Under the pieces are notes generated by a model. It had not been told where the DNA came from. It saw only the letters and a program-made list of their open reading frames with translations, and searched no databases. This document shows, in pieces, positions 47,409-59,220 of a stretch of DNA of 64,000 nt; the first letter of the stretch is position 1, and each line of letters starts with the position of its first letter. Origin of the DNA: Toxonevra muliebris (taxonomy: Eukaryota; Arthropoda; Insecta; Diptera; Pallopteridae). The DNA is taken from positions 9,810,708-9,874,707 of the forward strand of contig OY829329.1 of assembly GCA_963691655.1 (NCBI GenBank). Direction: 5' to 3'. The position numbers and the translations under genes were made by a program.

Positions 47409-47751
47409 TGTTTTATGTGGTCAGAATAAAAACTTTTGAAATGATTTTCACCGTTTAGCAACCCCAAGGCACTGAAGATTGACAAAAGAAAAAGATTTTT
47501 ACATACATTTTATGTATAGTACTTTTATAGCTGATATTAATTGGCATCACGATCAGTAAATTTTATGTTGCATTTCAAACTTCTAGATAATAAATTAATA
47601 TTTCTGGATAAAAAAAATCTAACAAAATTAAATAAGAAATGAATACGATTTATTTAATGCTTAATCTTAATATGGATTTTGGGCTATATAGGCATAGAGG
47701 TATCGTAGATTGAATTATAGTAGTAGGGCACTTTACAACTACCTGATCATT
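47409..47751. other. 3' flank of Z2
   Basis: Short AT-rich 3' region with AATAAA at 47425-47430 and further ATAAATTAATA at about 47590. The block GGCATAGAGGTATCGTA (about 47690-47706) also occurs after Z4 (GCATAGAGGTATCGTA near 54991), so the duplication includes this flank. Confidence 0.6.
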
Positions 47752-48803
47752 TGAGCCGTTGCGTGCAAAAGTGGTGTAAGTCATTTTTTTATAATTCGAA
47801 TTTTTACCACCAGGCAATAACTTTAACCTCATTCCGCTTTATGCGGAAGTTTTGTAAGTCTAGGTTCAACAGTTTGCCGGTAGATGGCATGTGAAAAAGT
47901 GGTGTAAGTGACTGATCAAGAAGGTTATGGTTTTAGAACGAAACGTGTGGTAAAATATGATAGCGGGAACCAAAACAACGGTATACCAAACAGCATTTAA
48001 CCAACAGGGAAAGGCTGTGAATTAAATGGATGTGTTTTGAAAATGACAATTCTTTCACCATATTTTATTAGGAAACACTTAGTGAATTTGAAGAATTTTC
48101 AGAGCTTAAACTAAAAAAAAGACAACTCAAATCCTAACAAAATTTTTACGAAATATAGAAACTCCGTTTGTGTACGTCCCCAAGAGCGGTAACAGTAGCA
48201 AAGAAGAGTGGCATGATGGACTGACTCCCTTATACTCGTATTCCTCCAATTCATCACCCATTTTTCCTTAACTTAAAAACATCTAAAGACGAAATGATAG
48301 AAGATGTGGGATCCTTAGACGAGTAGCAAATGAATAGTTTACTATAAAATTTTGATTTGTATTTTTAATAATTTTGTATTTACCTTATTATACCTACTTA
48401 TAAAAATTTAATTTAATATTGTTTAAAAATAATTTTCAAAATGCTTTTATTATATTTTGAATAAAAAATTCTATAATAAATGCTATTTTTATTACAAAAC
48501 TCACGATCTCCTAAAATGCGCCCGTCATAAATTTTGTGTAAGTCATAATATACAACTTCATTTAATAAACATGTTGCCTGCAAAAGTTGTGTAAGTAATT
48601 TTGAGAGTACACAAAAGATATATTTAAGTACATCCTCAAGTAAAAACAAGGATTATTAGATGAACATGTATTCTATAAAGCTGCTTGTGAAGTGGGAAAA
48701 ATAATTTAACAATTATTTTATTTTTTACAACACTTCTACTAAACCAATAATTTGCTCAAAATCAAATTTTATGACTTACACCACTTTTGCACGCAATGGC
48801 TCA
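47752..48803. mobile_element. TIR element with 33-bp termini (1052 bp)
   Basis: Left terminus 47752-47784 and right terminus 48771-48803 are inverted copies with a single mismatch; both start TGAGCC.TTGCGTGCAAAA and continue GTGGTGTAAGTCAT. Subterminal repeats of the core appear inside: GAAAAAGTGGTGTAAGTGAC at about 47893, TGTGTAAGTCATAA near 48536 and GCAAAAGTTGTGTAAGT at about 48579. No transposase frame is present. No clear target-site duplication was found, so the superfamily is open. It separates Z2 from Z3. Confidence 0.8.
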
Positions 48804-49499
48804 TTTTGAGTCAGTCTTGCTGAATTAGAATAAAAACATCAAACATTATGTTATGGGTTAGCATTTTAATATGTTTTGATATATATACATACATATATCA
48901 ATTTATTTGAATATATCAGCCATCCCTACCTACTTCTAGCGGCTAGCTTCAGACAAAATTACAATTTATTACAAAATACAAAAATAAGGAAAAAATCTGC
49001 TGAATGCATAAGTTTTCTTTGAAGGCTCAATTATGCACAAATAACGTAATGGAACAAATCTATCGAAGATTATGGTAATTATTTAAGTGATAGTTGGCAA
49101 CGTTCCGTTTAGTTACTTATGCATAATTGAGACTTTACGCCATATTTGGACCACCCGAACGAACTAAAGAATCTTCATTTGTTGGGAGTAAAAGGTGCAG
49201 CGATGAACCAAAGTTGAACATTTGTTCGTTACAAAATGCTTCCAAGCAATGCTCAAGTGAGGGTAAATGGTTGCCTGACCCCAACGGATGAAAAAAATCG
49301 TGGTTCTGGCTAATCGGACTTAATGCGAATGCAGTGCTACTGTTATGGCATCTACACCGGATGAGCGAACTAGATGACTTCTCATATTTACTCGGCTTTT
49401 TTAAGTTTGCCTTTCACAATGCTTACATCTAATCTCATCCTAAAATGTTAAATGTCGTGCAGTTTTTTTATTTGAAATATATAAATTCATTCCACTGTA
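48804..49499. other. intergenic DNA upstream of Z3
   Basis: Unremarkable DNA, less AT-rich around 49140-49400. No frame with support and no RNA gene seen. Confidence 0.45.
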
Positions 49500-52458
49500 A
49501 TGCACATGCTCATATGAACGAGGGTTGCAGAAATTCGTACTGCCACAAGGGTTAAGAATTTTTACAACAATTTTTTTAAAGAAGAAGAAGAGTTTGTAGT
49601 TTTTTATGTTTTGTGTACATTTTTGTCAATATTAATGTTTATATCAACTTTCTCAGTTACACGAAAATAAAAAGAAAACAAGTAATGCGTACACCAAGAG
49701 CAATTGCCGATTCCATGGCTACTGTTGGCGATTGGAGGCTATGGTGTCGTTTGTGCGCCAAGGAGGACGCACAAAATAACATCAATGTTCTCCTCGTAAA
49801 AGAAGAGCAAGTGCTTGGCAGAGCAACAACTTCATCTGGAAGCGCTGTGAATGGAAACGATTTAAATCTTTCTGATGCAGTCCAGAAATACTTTGGAGTG
49901 AATGTGAGTATGAGAATAGCACATTAAAGTAGTAAATTCATTAACTTGTTTTTTTTTTCTTGTATTGGAAGATTACAAACAATGATGAGCTGCCGAAGAT
50001 GCTATGTGCTGACTGCTTTTCACGAGTGACATCAATGGCAAATTTTTCTGAACGTGTGTCCAATGTCCAGCAGATGTTTTGGACGTTGCAAAATTCACAG
50101 GCAAATACCAAGTTATATTTGCAATCCGTGCGCTTCAAATATGGAGTGCTAGATGAGCAGCAAGAACATGTGGAAATGCAGCATCAATTGCCGGAAGTAC
50201 ATTACGTTGAATCAAAACCTAAAATAAACGAATTAGAAGAAATTACATTTGATGCTGAGACAATTGCTAAAAATCCACTAGAGCCAATTTGCACTAAACT
50301 TAAGAAGGAAACCGTATTAGGTGAGAAAAAGGAAAACGCAAAAGGTACTGATGATGAGGACATGGAGGAAGATGATATCTTTAAAGATACAAATTTTGAA
50401 GATGAAAGTGAAAGTGAGAGCGATGATACAGACGACGAGGATTACGCGCCGCCGCAAAAAGACAATATAATTGAAAAGGAAACAAAATCTAAGAAAAAAG
50501 AAAAGATAGAAAAACCAAAAGACACAACGCCATCTAGAAAACACCAAAATAATTCTAAACGTAAGCAGAAGGTTAAAAAAATTGATAGCGATACCGATTC
50601 TTCCGATGTTGACTCAATCAAAAATGATGGTAAACATGAATGTATGGAATGTTCGCAGAGTTTCAAATACCCAAAAATGTTTGTAAATCATATGAAACGT
50701 AAACACTCTAAAGTAATAGACATCCCTTTAAAAGAATACCGTTGTGACGAATGCTCAAGTGTATTTACTGACAAAAGAAAGCTAAAGACGCATACCGAAC
50801 TTCATTTACCAATAGAATCGAGAAGAATAGAACCATGCGAATATTGTGATAAGAAATTCACATCCAAAAAAAATGCCCGAATGCACGTTAGATTCGTGCA
50901 CAATCAAGAACGTCCGTATGTTTGCGACGAGTGTGGTGAAGGCATGTGTACTAAAGGTTTGTTGAAACAGCACAAGGCGCTGCTGCATTCAGATAACCCA
51001 CTTTTTGTATGTGAGGTGTGCAAAAGAGCATTTAAAAACAATACTGGACTGAAGGTAATAATCCCTTGTGAATATTCGTTGATATTAATTTTAATCGGTT
51101 CACCCATATGCTAAGTTACTTCTATTATATTGTATTTAACTGAAATTAGTAAGTGTTTTTAGGAGACTGAAAATTAAATATGGGTGTTAATTTTTCAAAG
51201 TCATGACTTCAGTTCAGGTCTAGGTTTTTATTTAATTAGTGAGATAGATTATCGTTTATCTTTAACATTATTTTAAACGGTATGGTTAGGACTTTATATT
51301 TTTGGAAGTAAGTTTAATTCATTATAAATCAAAAGATACTATTTTACTTTCAATTATTTTCTTTTTTTTTCATTTTAGAACCATAAAGAAATCCATGATC
51401 CCAATAAACATAAATGCACCGAATGTGGGCTTGAATTAAATTCGCGTGCCACATTGAGACAACATATGGTTGTACATTCAGATGTAATGAAATATAAATG
51501 CGATTATTGTGGACGCGGTTTTAAGCGTAGCAAAACAATGAAGAATCATCGTATACTACATACTGGATTAAAACCATTTTCATGTGAATTCTGTGGTCGC
51601 ACTTATCCCACCAGTGTGAATTTGCGTACTCATAAAACTTTAGCGCATCGTAAGGAATTGGCGGTTCTAGAAGGTAGAACGACGTAAAACATCGAAGTGT
51701 GTAGTATACTCAAGATGAAAGCGCTCGAGCACTTTTATTTTATATATAACCGAAATGCAACAGAAATGTGCAGATTAGCACTATTTTACAAAAGTCTTCT
51801 GCTTAAAACGAGTTGAACAAAAGAAAATCTTTGTCTATGACTCTGCTTCGATTTACTGATTCATTCACCCATCAACGCCCAGCCGTAACTACGACTTAAA
51901 AACACGAACATGGGAGAGAAATTACATTTTTAAGAATTTCATTTCTGAGGAGAAACAGTATACAAAGTACAGTATCGTCATTGCTTTATTATGAACAGAA
52001 TCTCATATATAATTTCTTCACTGGCTGTTGGTTATAAAATTGAAATATTGAATGGAAATCATCTAAACTTAATCTTTAAAAGTTTCAATTACAACGTTAT
52101 TTGCGTCGACCATTCCATTTGATTCATCCTACATATATTATAAGCAATAAAAGTTTTGTTACAGCCTTAGCGATTTTTTAAATATAAGTTATCAATTAAC
52201 CTTCTAAGCTGTAACTATAATGGCTCAAATTTTTGTATAAAGCTTCATCGACAATTTGAGTGTTCATAATAGAGAGTGATATTTTTATAAGAGCAGCGTT
52301 AAAGGATGGCGATTGGTTTTATTAGGTTCATAAGTTTTGGAAATCTGAATAGATTTTAAGGATATTCAATAAAAGAAAGAAAAAACATGGAAAGTTTCAT
52401 AATTTTTTGAAAAATGGAAAAAATCATTTCAGAATGAACTCGGATACTTTTAACTATA
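49500..52458 (+). repeat. segmental duplication unit carrying Z3
   Basis: Flanks of Z3 match those of Z5 and Z6. Upstream: TGCACATGCTCATAT, ACAAGGGTTAA and AAAGAAGAAGA..AGTTTGT. Downstream: TATTATGAACAGAATCTCAT (about 51989), the TTCACTGGCTGTTGG region and CATAATTTTTTGAAAAATGG. Homologous units are about 55756-58570 and 59221-61942. Confidence 0.8.
49685..51687 (+). CDS. ZAD-C2H2 zinc-finger protein Z3
   Basis: Exons 49685-49903, 49972-51054 and 51379-51687 (1611 nt, 536 residues), introns phase 0. The frame is open further upstream but contains no earlier ATG matching the paralogues, so ATG 49685 (MRTPRAIADS) is chosen. ZAD cysteines are 21/24 (WCRLC) and 85/88 (LCADC). The linker has an EDMEEDD acidic stretch and a KKKEKIEKPK basic stretch. 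Eight C2H2 fingers run about 297-524; finger 4 has an H-x4-H spacing instead of H-x3-H. Intron 2 (324 bp) splits finger 5. The expected role is sequence-specific nuclear DNA binding as a ZAD dimer. The first two thirds, including intron 1, are almost identical to Z5, while finger residues differ (for example finger 3 TSKKNARMHVRF against ISKHTVRMHIRF). Confidence 0.92.
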
Positions 52459-52936
52459 GGGTGAAGTGCGAAAATTTACTGCCTCACAAATTTCGTTGCC
52501 GGTAGCTTGCAAGTCGCACTTGCTGCAAGTAACTTTGCGAACATAATCAATCAGGCCTATCGTGAACAAATTTTCACTTGTCAGCAATCTAAAATGTATA
52601 GGTCTGAATACGTGTTCTCTACTTGCAGCAGTTTGCTTGCACGTGTTGGCGTAGGATTAGCTCTATTCCTAAATTTACTGGCAGTGAATAGCTGATTTTG
52701 TTTTTGTTAGAATTATCGATGGTTAACGATATCGTTGCTTGTCGATAACTATTGAGCAAATTCTCATCCCTAATAGTGAATGGATTGCAAATACCGAGCC
52801 AGATTGATTTCACTAGGTTACCAATGCACAGCTGACAAATTATTTCGTATAAAACGTATATTTAATATATATACAGTAGTGCAACTACTATATGACTTCT
52901 AGATTTCCATAAATTAAGGCTAAATATCAAAACGGA
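52459..52936. other. upstream region of Z4
   Basis: Carries TATCGATGG (about 52715), CGATATCG and GTCGATA motifs related to the DRE/DREF site, then the block TTCTAGATTTCCATAAATTA (about 52898) shared with the Z2 promoter region. A segment at about 52555-52612 is related to 6985-7050. Confidence 0.5.
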
Positions 52937-54723
52937 ATGCGCGCAAAAGAGTCTGGTGCTAATGACGAGTGGCATTTATGGTGTCGCTTATGTGCCAAAG
53001 AGGACACGCAAAATAATATCAGTATTTTTTTCAAAGAAGAAAAACAAACAGACGGAAAAGCAGCAAGTGCAACTGGTAGCGGAGTGATAGAGAGTGATTT
53101 GAGTCTAGTTGCAGCAATTGAAAAATACTTTTCGGTGAATGTAAGTCCAAGAACACCAAACCCAAAAATTCACATATGTAAAATTAAAGAATTATTTCAC
53201 AGTTCGACTGTAATGAAGAGTTGCCAAAGATGATATGCACTGGATGCTTTTCACGGGTTACATCAATGGTGAATTTTTCTGACCGTATCGCTAAAGTGCA
53301 ACAAATGTTTTTTGCCTTGCAAAAGTCAGATACCAAATTGGACTTCCATTCGCTTCGTCTAAAATATGGGCTACTAGATGAAAAGCGCGAGCAGATGCCA
53401 ATAGAGCACCAATCACCTGAGGTACATTATTTTGTTGTAAAACCAAAAATCGAACTCGAGGAAAATGTATTTGATGCTGAGGTGAATGCAGAAAATCCAC
53501 TAGAGACTACGCGAGCCAAGTTTGAGAAAAAAACGTGGTAGGTAATGGAAAAGAAAACGCCAAAGAGACTGATGATGATGACGACGAAGAGGATAGTCAT
53601 GCCTTCAATGATAAAGTATTTGAAAATGAAACTGAAAATGAGAGCGATGATAACGAGGATGAAGATTTTGCACCGCCCAAAGATCATATTATAGTTGGCA
53701 AAGACAAAAATGAAAAACCGACAAAAATTGACAAAGCCCCTACTTCACACCAGGAAAACACACCGCCATCAAAAAATCGGCAATGTCGAGCTAAACGTAA
53801 GCAAATATCTAAAAACCATGATAATGATATCGACTCCTCCGATTGTGACTCAATACAAAATAGTAGTATACTTGCGTGTGCGGAATGTCCACGACGCTTC
53901 AAACGCTCGAAACATTTTCATAATCATATGGAACGTAAACACTCGCAAACGACAAACATTTCTTTACCAAAATTTCCTTGCGGTGACTGTTCACGCGTAT
54001 TTTCTAAGCGATATGTGCTGGCGAGGCACGCAAAAACTCATTTGCCAGTAGAAGTGAAACGAAGTGTACCATGCACATATTGTGAGAAGAAGTTCACAAC
54101 GACTTATTCTATGCAATCGCACATTAGATACATACACAACCAAGAACGTTCATTATTCATTTGCGATGAGTGCGGTGTAATATTGTACACAAACGTCGCG
54201 TTGAAAGAACATATGGAACTGCATACAGATAATCCACAATTTGTGTGTGAAGTGTGCAAGAAAGTATTTACAAATAATACGATATTGAAGGTAATTAACC
54301 GTCTTCTTTATTCATAACATACTTATTTTGTATTTTTACCAATTTTCATTGCAGAAACATAAAGAAACTCATGATTCCAACAAACATACATGCCCTGAAT
54401 GTGGACTGCAATTGAATTCTCGTGCCACTTTGAAAGAGCATATGATAGTGCATTCAGATGAAATGAAATATAAATGCGATCACTGTGGAAACGCATTTAA
54501 ACGTGCTAAAACTTTAAAAAATCATCTTATACTACATACTGGACTAAGACCATATTCATGTGAATTCTGTGGTCGCTCTTTCACCTCTGGTGCGAATTGT
54601 CGTTCTCATAAAAAAAAAGCTCATCCTGAGGAATTAGCAGCGCTAGAAGCTGCAGGAGTCAAAGCATACACACATAACATACCCAATTTGAAAACACTCA
54701 AAGCAGTGTGCAAGAAAACATAA
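52937..54723 (+). pseudogene. ZAD-C2H2 gene Z4, frameshifted (ZAD-only product)
   Basis: Exons correspond to 52937-53140, 53203-54290 and 54355-54723, with intact splice sites. Exon 2 is 1088 nt, one short of a multiple of three. Compared with Z2, one base is missing at an A7 run (53527-53533), and translation ends at TAG 53539-53541. As it stands the product is about 180 residues: a complete ZAD (WCRLC, then ICTGC) and the start of the acidic linker, without any finger. Downstream, the other frame stays open to the end and still encodes all eight fingers with every Cys and His in place (53535-54290, then exon 3). So the break is recent, or it is a homopolymer sequencing error. If real, a ZAD-only protein might titrate ZAD partners; that is inference. 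Closest relative: Z2. Confidence 0.85.
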
Positions 54724-55755
54724 GTACGGGAATTTTCGTCACTGAATAATGCTTGACGTGGTGAGAATGATATTCACTTTTTAACAGCCCAAAAGCATTG
54801 AAGATCGACAAAAGACATTAGCACATCTTTCTGTGAATCACATCTTGTATGCGATCAGTAAATTTTATTTTGCATCTACAAAATTCTAATTAATCGTGCA
54901 TGTGTATATTTCTAATAATACTAAATAAATAAAAGGAAAAGAATTCGAATTATGCTTGCTATTTCTTAACCTTGATCTGGGGATATAAACGCATAGAGGT
55001 ATCGTAAATTTTGCTAGAATAGTAAGACGCTCTAATGTCTTGTCACTACAAGAGGTAGGAAAATTGAATTTACTAAATTCAATTCCATTACATTCTTAAC
55101 TTAAAAGTATGGAAAATGTTGATTATCACGGGAAGCTAAAAGTGATATAAAGATATATTTTGAAATTTCGTTTGAAGTACAATCCAAACCAACTGTTAGC
55201 TTAATTTAAATATGTATTATGTTTTAGGTTCTTCTTTCGATTAGAAATGTCTGAAACTGTAGAGGTTCACGAAAACGTATCTCATGTATCAAATTGCTTT
55301 CTCAAAAAATTTTCCCAAAGGAAATCAAAATTTCCCTCAGTTTTTTTTTTCTCAAAAGAGACCATTTAACAATAAAAAACCGTCAGACAAATCATAGGTC
55401 ACATATAGTGTATGAAGGTATAAGCTTGAGCAAAGTACTGGTAACTGAATTTACCGGCTAGGCAACAATGATTTAATTTATATATTTGTTTTAAGTTACT
55501 TTTTTGTTTTCTAATGTTTAATAAAAGAATTTTAGTTAATCCAAAGAAGGCACGCTAGCAGATAATAATTGGCAAAAAAGCTAAACGATAGCTGAATTCT
55601 ATTAAAAATCTGTTGCATGTTTATCGGTATTTATTATTACGCTACAGTTTTGGTGGGTATAAAGACACAAAGCACAGTTTTTTTTTACTTCTGTAGCACG
55701 TGTTTGATCCACATTGTACATTAACGGTACGCACAAAAAAAAGCTGAGAACCTCT
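54724..55755. other. intergenic between Z4 and Z5
   Basis: The first part (to about 55010) is duplicated 3' flank shared with Z2 (AAGCATTGAAGATCGACAAAAG, CATAGAGGTATCGTA). The rest is AT-rich with no recognised feature. Confidence 0.5.
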
Positions 55756-58570
55756 GCTTTAGACGAAAGTTGTAAAAATTCGTATTAACACAAGGGTTAA
55801 GGATTGTTTTACCAATTTTTTTTAAAAGAAGAAGAAAAGTTTGTTGTTTTTTTGTTTTGTATACATTTTGATGTTTGTATAAATTTTCTGGTTCACCGAA
55901 ATAAAAAGCAAACAAGAAATGCGTACACCAAAAGCAGTTGCCGATTCCATTGCTACTGATACCGATTGGAGGCTATGGTGTCGCTTGTGCGCCAAGGAGG
56001 ACGCACAAAATAACATCAATGTTCTCCTCGTAAAAGAAGAGCAAGTGCTTGGCAGAGCAACAACTTCATCTGGAAGCGCTGTGAATGGAAACGATTTAAA
56101 TCTTTCTGATGCAGTCCAGAAATACTTTGGAGTGAATGTGAGTATGAGAATAGCACATTAAAGTAGTAAATTCATTAACTTGTTTTTTTTTTCTTGTATT
56201 GGAAGATTACAAACAATGATGAGCTGCCGAAGATGCTATGTGCTGACTGCTTTTCACGAGTGACATCAATGGCAAATTTTTCTGAACGTGTGTCCAATGT
56301 CCAGCAGATGTTTTGGACGTTGCAAAATTCACAAGCAAATACCAAGTTATATTTGCAATCCGTGCGCTTCAAATATGGAGTGCTAGATGAGCAGCAAGAA
56401 CATGTGGAAATGCAACATCAATTGCCAGAAGTACATTACGTTGAATCAAAACCAAAAATCAACGAATTAGAAGAAATTACATTTGATGCTGAGACAATTG
56501 CTAAAAATCCACTAGAGCCAATTTGCACTAAACTTAAGAAGGAAACCGTATTAGGTGAGAAAAAGGAAAACGCAAAAGGTACTGATGATGAGGACATGGA
56601 GGAAGATGATATCTTTAAAGATACAAATTTTGAAGATGAAAGTGAAAGTGAGAGCGATGATACAGACGACGAGGATTACGCGCCGCCTCAAAAAGACAGT
56701 ATAATTGAAAAGGAAACAAAATCTAAGAAAAAAGAAAAGATAGAAAAACCAAAAGATACAACGCCATCAAGAAAACACCAAAGTCAAGTTAAACGTAAGC
56801 AGAAGACTAAAAAAATTGACAGCGATACTGAATCCTCCGATTTTGGCTCAGCCAAAAATGATAGTAAATATGAGTGTATCGAATGTTCGCAGAGTTTCAA
56901 ATATCCAAAAATGTTTGCAAATCATATGAAGCGTAAACACTCTCAAGTAGTAGATATTCCTTTAGAAGAATTCCGTTGTGGCGAATGCTCAAGTGTATTT
57001 ACTGACAAAAGAAAGCTAAAGGCACATGCCGAACTTCATTTACCAATAGAATCAAGGAGAGTAGAGCCATGCGCTTATTGTGATAAGAAATTCATATCAA
57101 AACACACTGTTCGAATGCACATCAGATTCGTGCACAATCAAGAACGTCCATATGTTTGCGACGAGTGTGGTGAAGGAATGTGTACAAAGGTTTCCTTAAA
57201 AGAGCACAAGTCGCTGCTGCATTCGGATAATCCATTATTTGTGTGCGAAGTATGCAAAAGAGCTTTTAAAAACAATACGGGACTGAAGGTAATATTATTT
57301 TAATTATTAATAATATTAATTATTAATTTTAATCGGTTCTGCTGTTATCAAAAATAAATGACATTATCGTTAATTTTTAAAACCATTTTAACTGGGTATA
57401 TACATATTGTAATTAACACTTTCGATTTTTTAAAGTAAGTTTAATTCGTTATAAATCGAATGAAGATACTAGTTAACACTAGTTTTGGAATTGAGCATAC
57501 AGCATTTAAAATTTTATATATTTTTTTTTTTTTGCCTTGCAGAAACATAGAGAAATCCATGATCCCAATAAACATAAATGCACCGAATGTGGACTTGAAT
57601 TGAATTCGCGTGCCACCTTGAGACAACATATGGTTGTACATTCAGATGAAATGAAATATAAATGCGATTTTTGTGGACGCGGTTTTAAGCATAGCAAAAC
57701 AATGAAGAATCACCGTATACTACACACCGGATTGAAACCATTTTCATGTGAATTTTGTGGTCGCACTTTTCCCACCAGTGTGAATTTGCGTACTCATAAA
57801 ACATTAGCGCATCGTAAGGAATTAGCAGTTCTAGAAGGCAGAACGATATAAAACATCAAAGTGAAGTATACGCAAGATGGAAGCGGTTGGTTGATAATTG
57901 GGATCTTCAATAATAAATCATACTTTCATTTTACATATAACCGACAAAGATGCAACAGAAATGCGCATATCAGCTCGGCTTCGTATTAGCTTCGAATTAC
58001 TGATTTATTCATTCAGCAACGCCCGGCCATAACCACGACTTAGAAACACAAATATGGGAGAGAAATTGTATTTTAAAGAATTTCACCTCTAAACGAAAAA
58101 AGTATACCAAGTACAGTATCGTCATAACTTTATTATGAACAGAATCTCATACATCAATCGTTCACTGGCTGTTGGCTTTCTTTAAAGTTGATACATTGCA
58201 AACTTTTTCGAAATTACCGTTGGAGTGGAAATCTTTTAAACTTAGTCTTTAAAAGTTTCAATTACAACGTTATTTTCGTCCTACTTATATTCTAAACAAT
58301 TCAAACTAATCTAAAAACTTTGTTACAGCCTTAGCGATGTTGTAAATATAAGTTATCAATTAAGCTTCGTTTACAACAAGCTATCACTAAAATGGCTCAT
58401 TTTTTGTATAAAGCTCCATAGACGATTTGAGTGTAATGTAATAGAGATTGATATATTCGTGATGAAGCATGGCAATTGGTTTTATTAGAAAATAAAAGAA
58501 GAAACAAAATGGAAAGTCTCATAATTTTTTGAAAAATGGAAAAATCATTACAGATAACGCAAAATGATTC
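55756..58570 (+). repeat. segmental duplication unit carrying Z5
   Basis: Flanks match the Z3 and Z6 units: ACACAAGGGTTAAGGATTG upstream; TATTATGAACAGAATCTCAT (58131) and CATAATTTTTTGAAAAATGG (about 58520) downstream. The GCACATGCTCATAT block present in the other two is missing at its left edge. Confidence 0.8.
55919..57851 (+). CDS. ZAD-C2H2 zinc-finger protein Z5 (mosaic)
   Basis: Exons 55919-56137, 56206-57288 and 57543-57851 (1611 nt, 536 residues), introns phase 0. Start MRTPKAVADS. ZAD cysteines 21/24 and 85/88, acidic/lysine linker, eight C2H2 fingers at about 297-524, finger 4 with H-x4-H, intron 2 inside finger 5. From about 55984 to 56755 the DNA, intron 1 included, is nearly identical to Z3 (49750-50521). 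Beyond that it follows Z6: for example QVVDIPLEEFRCGECSSVFT and RRVEPCAYCDKKF are shared with Z6 and not Z3. Exon 3 carries HSKTMKN where the paralogues have RSKTMKN. AATAAA is at 57912. The function is presumed to be as for the other cluster members, with finger specificity close to Z6. Confidence 0.92.
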
Positions 58571-59220
58571 AATAAAAAGACTAGCACCAGCAATATTAAT
58601 TTGATTAATTTTTAAAAATTACATTTAGTTTTGTCCCTTATCACCAACTTCAACATTTCTTTCAGAATTTTTTGCAGTGAAACTTCTTTCAGCACATTGA
58701 GAGCAAGTTTTCAAGGTAATGCAACGGAAGTACATCACTGCAGCACGGAAACTACTCATCTATATATGTATATGAGAAAATAGAATAAGAAAAGTATTTA
58801 AAAGTATAATTAACATAAGACTAAACAGAATAAATAATCCCTATATGTGATATAGAGTAACGCCTCTATTTACATTGTTTCGGTTTAAAGCAAAAAAAAT
58901 ACGAAATTTCTCTTCAATTCATAATCAAGGCGTATTTAACAGGGTGAAATCACCTCTGAGGAGGGATCCCTTCTCTTAGACAGATAGATAGATTAGGAAG
59001 GGTGTGATGTACTACGACTTTAATAGATCTATTGTACCCCTTTCTCTTATTTGAAATGTTAAATTTTTAATGTCAATAAAATGCAAAATATAAATAAACA
59101 AAAGCAGTAGAATCAAAACAATTTTGGTAATAAAAAGCTGTTTTTGGCACTATAACATTTGCTCTCTGAGATGATTCCACCTTAATAAATACGACTTGTT
59201 TCGAATGTAAGTTATCCTAC
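58571..59220. other. intergenic between Z5 and Z6, SINE 3' fragment
   Basis: AT-rich DNA. At about 59008-59040 the motif TACTACGACTTTAATAGATC followed by TATTGTACC matches the 3' part of the intronic SINE at 37714-37746 in the same plus-strand orientation. No tRNA-like head is seen next to it. GATAGATAGATAG precedes it. Confidence 0.55.

Noticed and set aside
49613..49684. Extended N-terminus of Z3 upstream of ATG 49685
   Set aside because: The frame is open but has no upstream ATG, and paralogues Z5 and Z6 begin at the equivalent of 49685.
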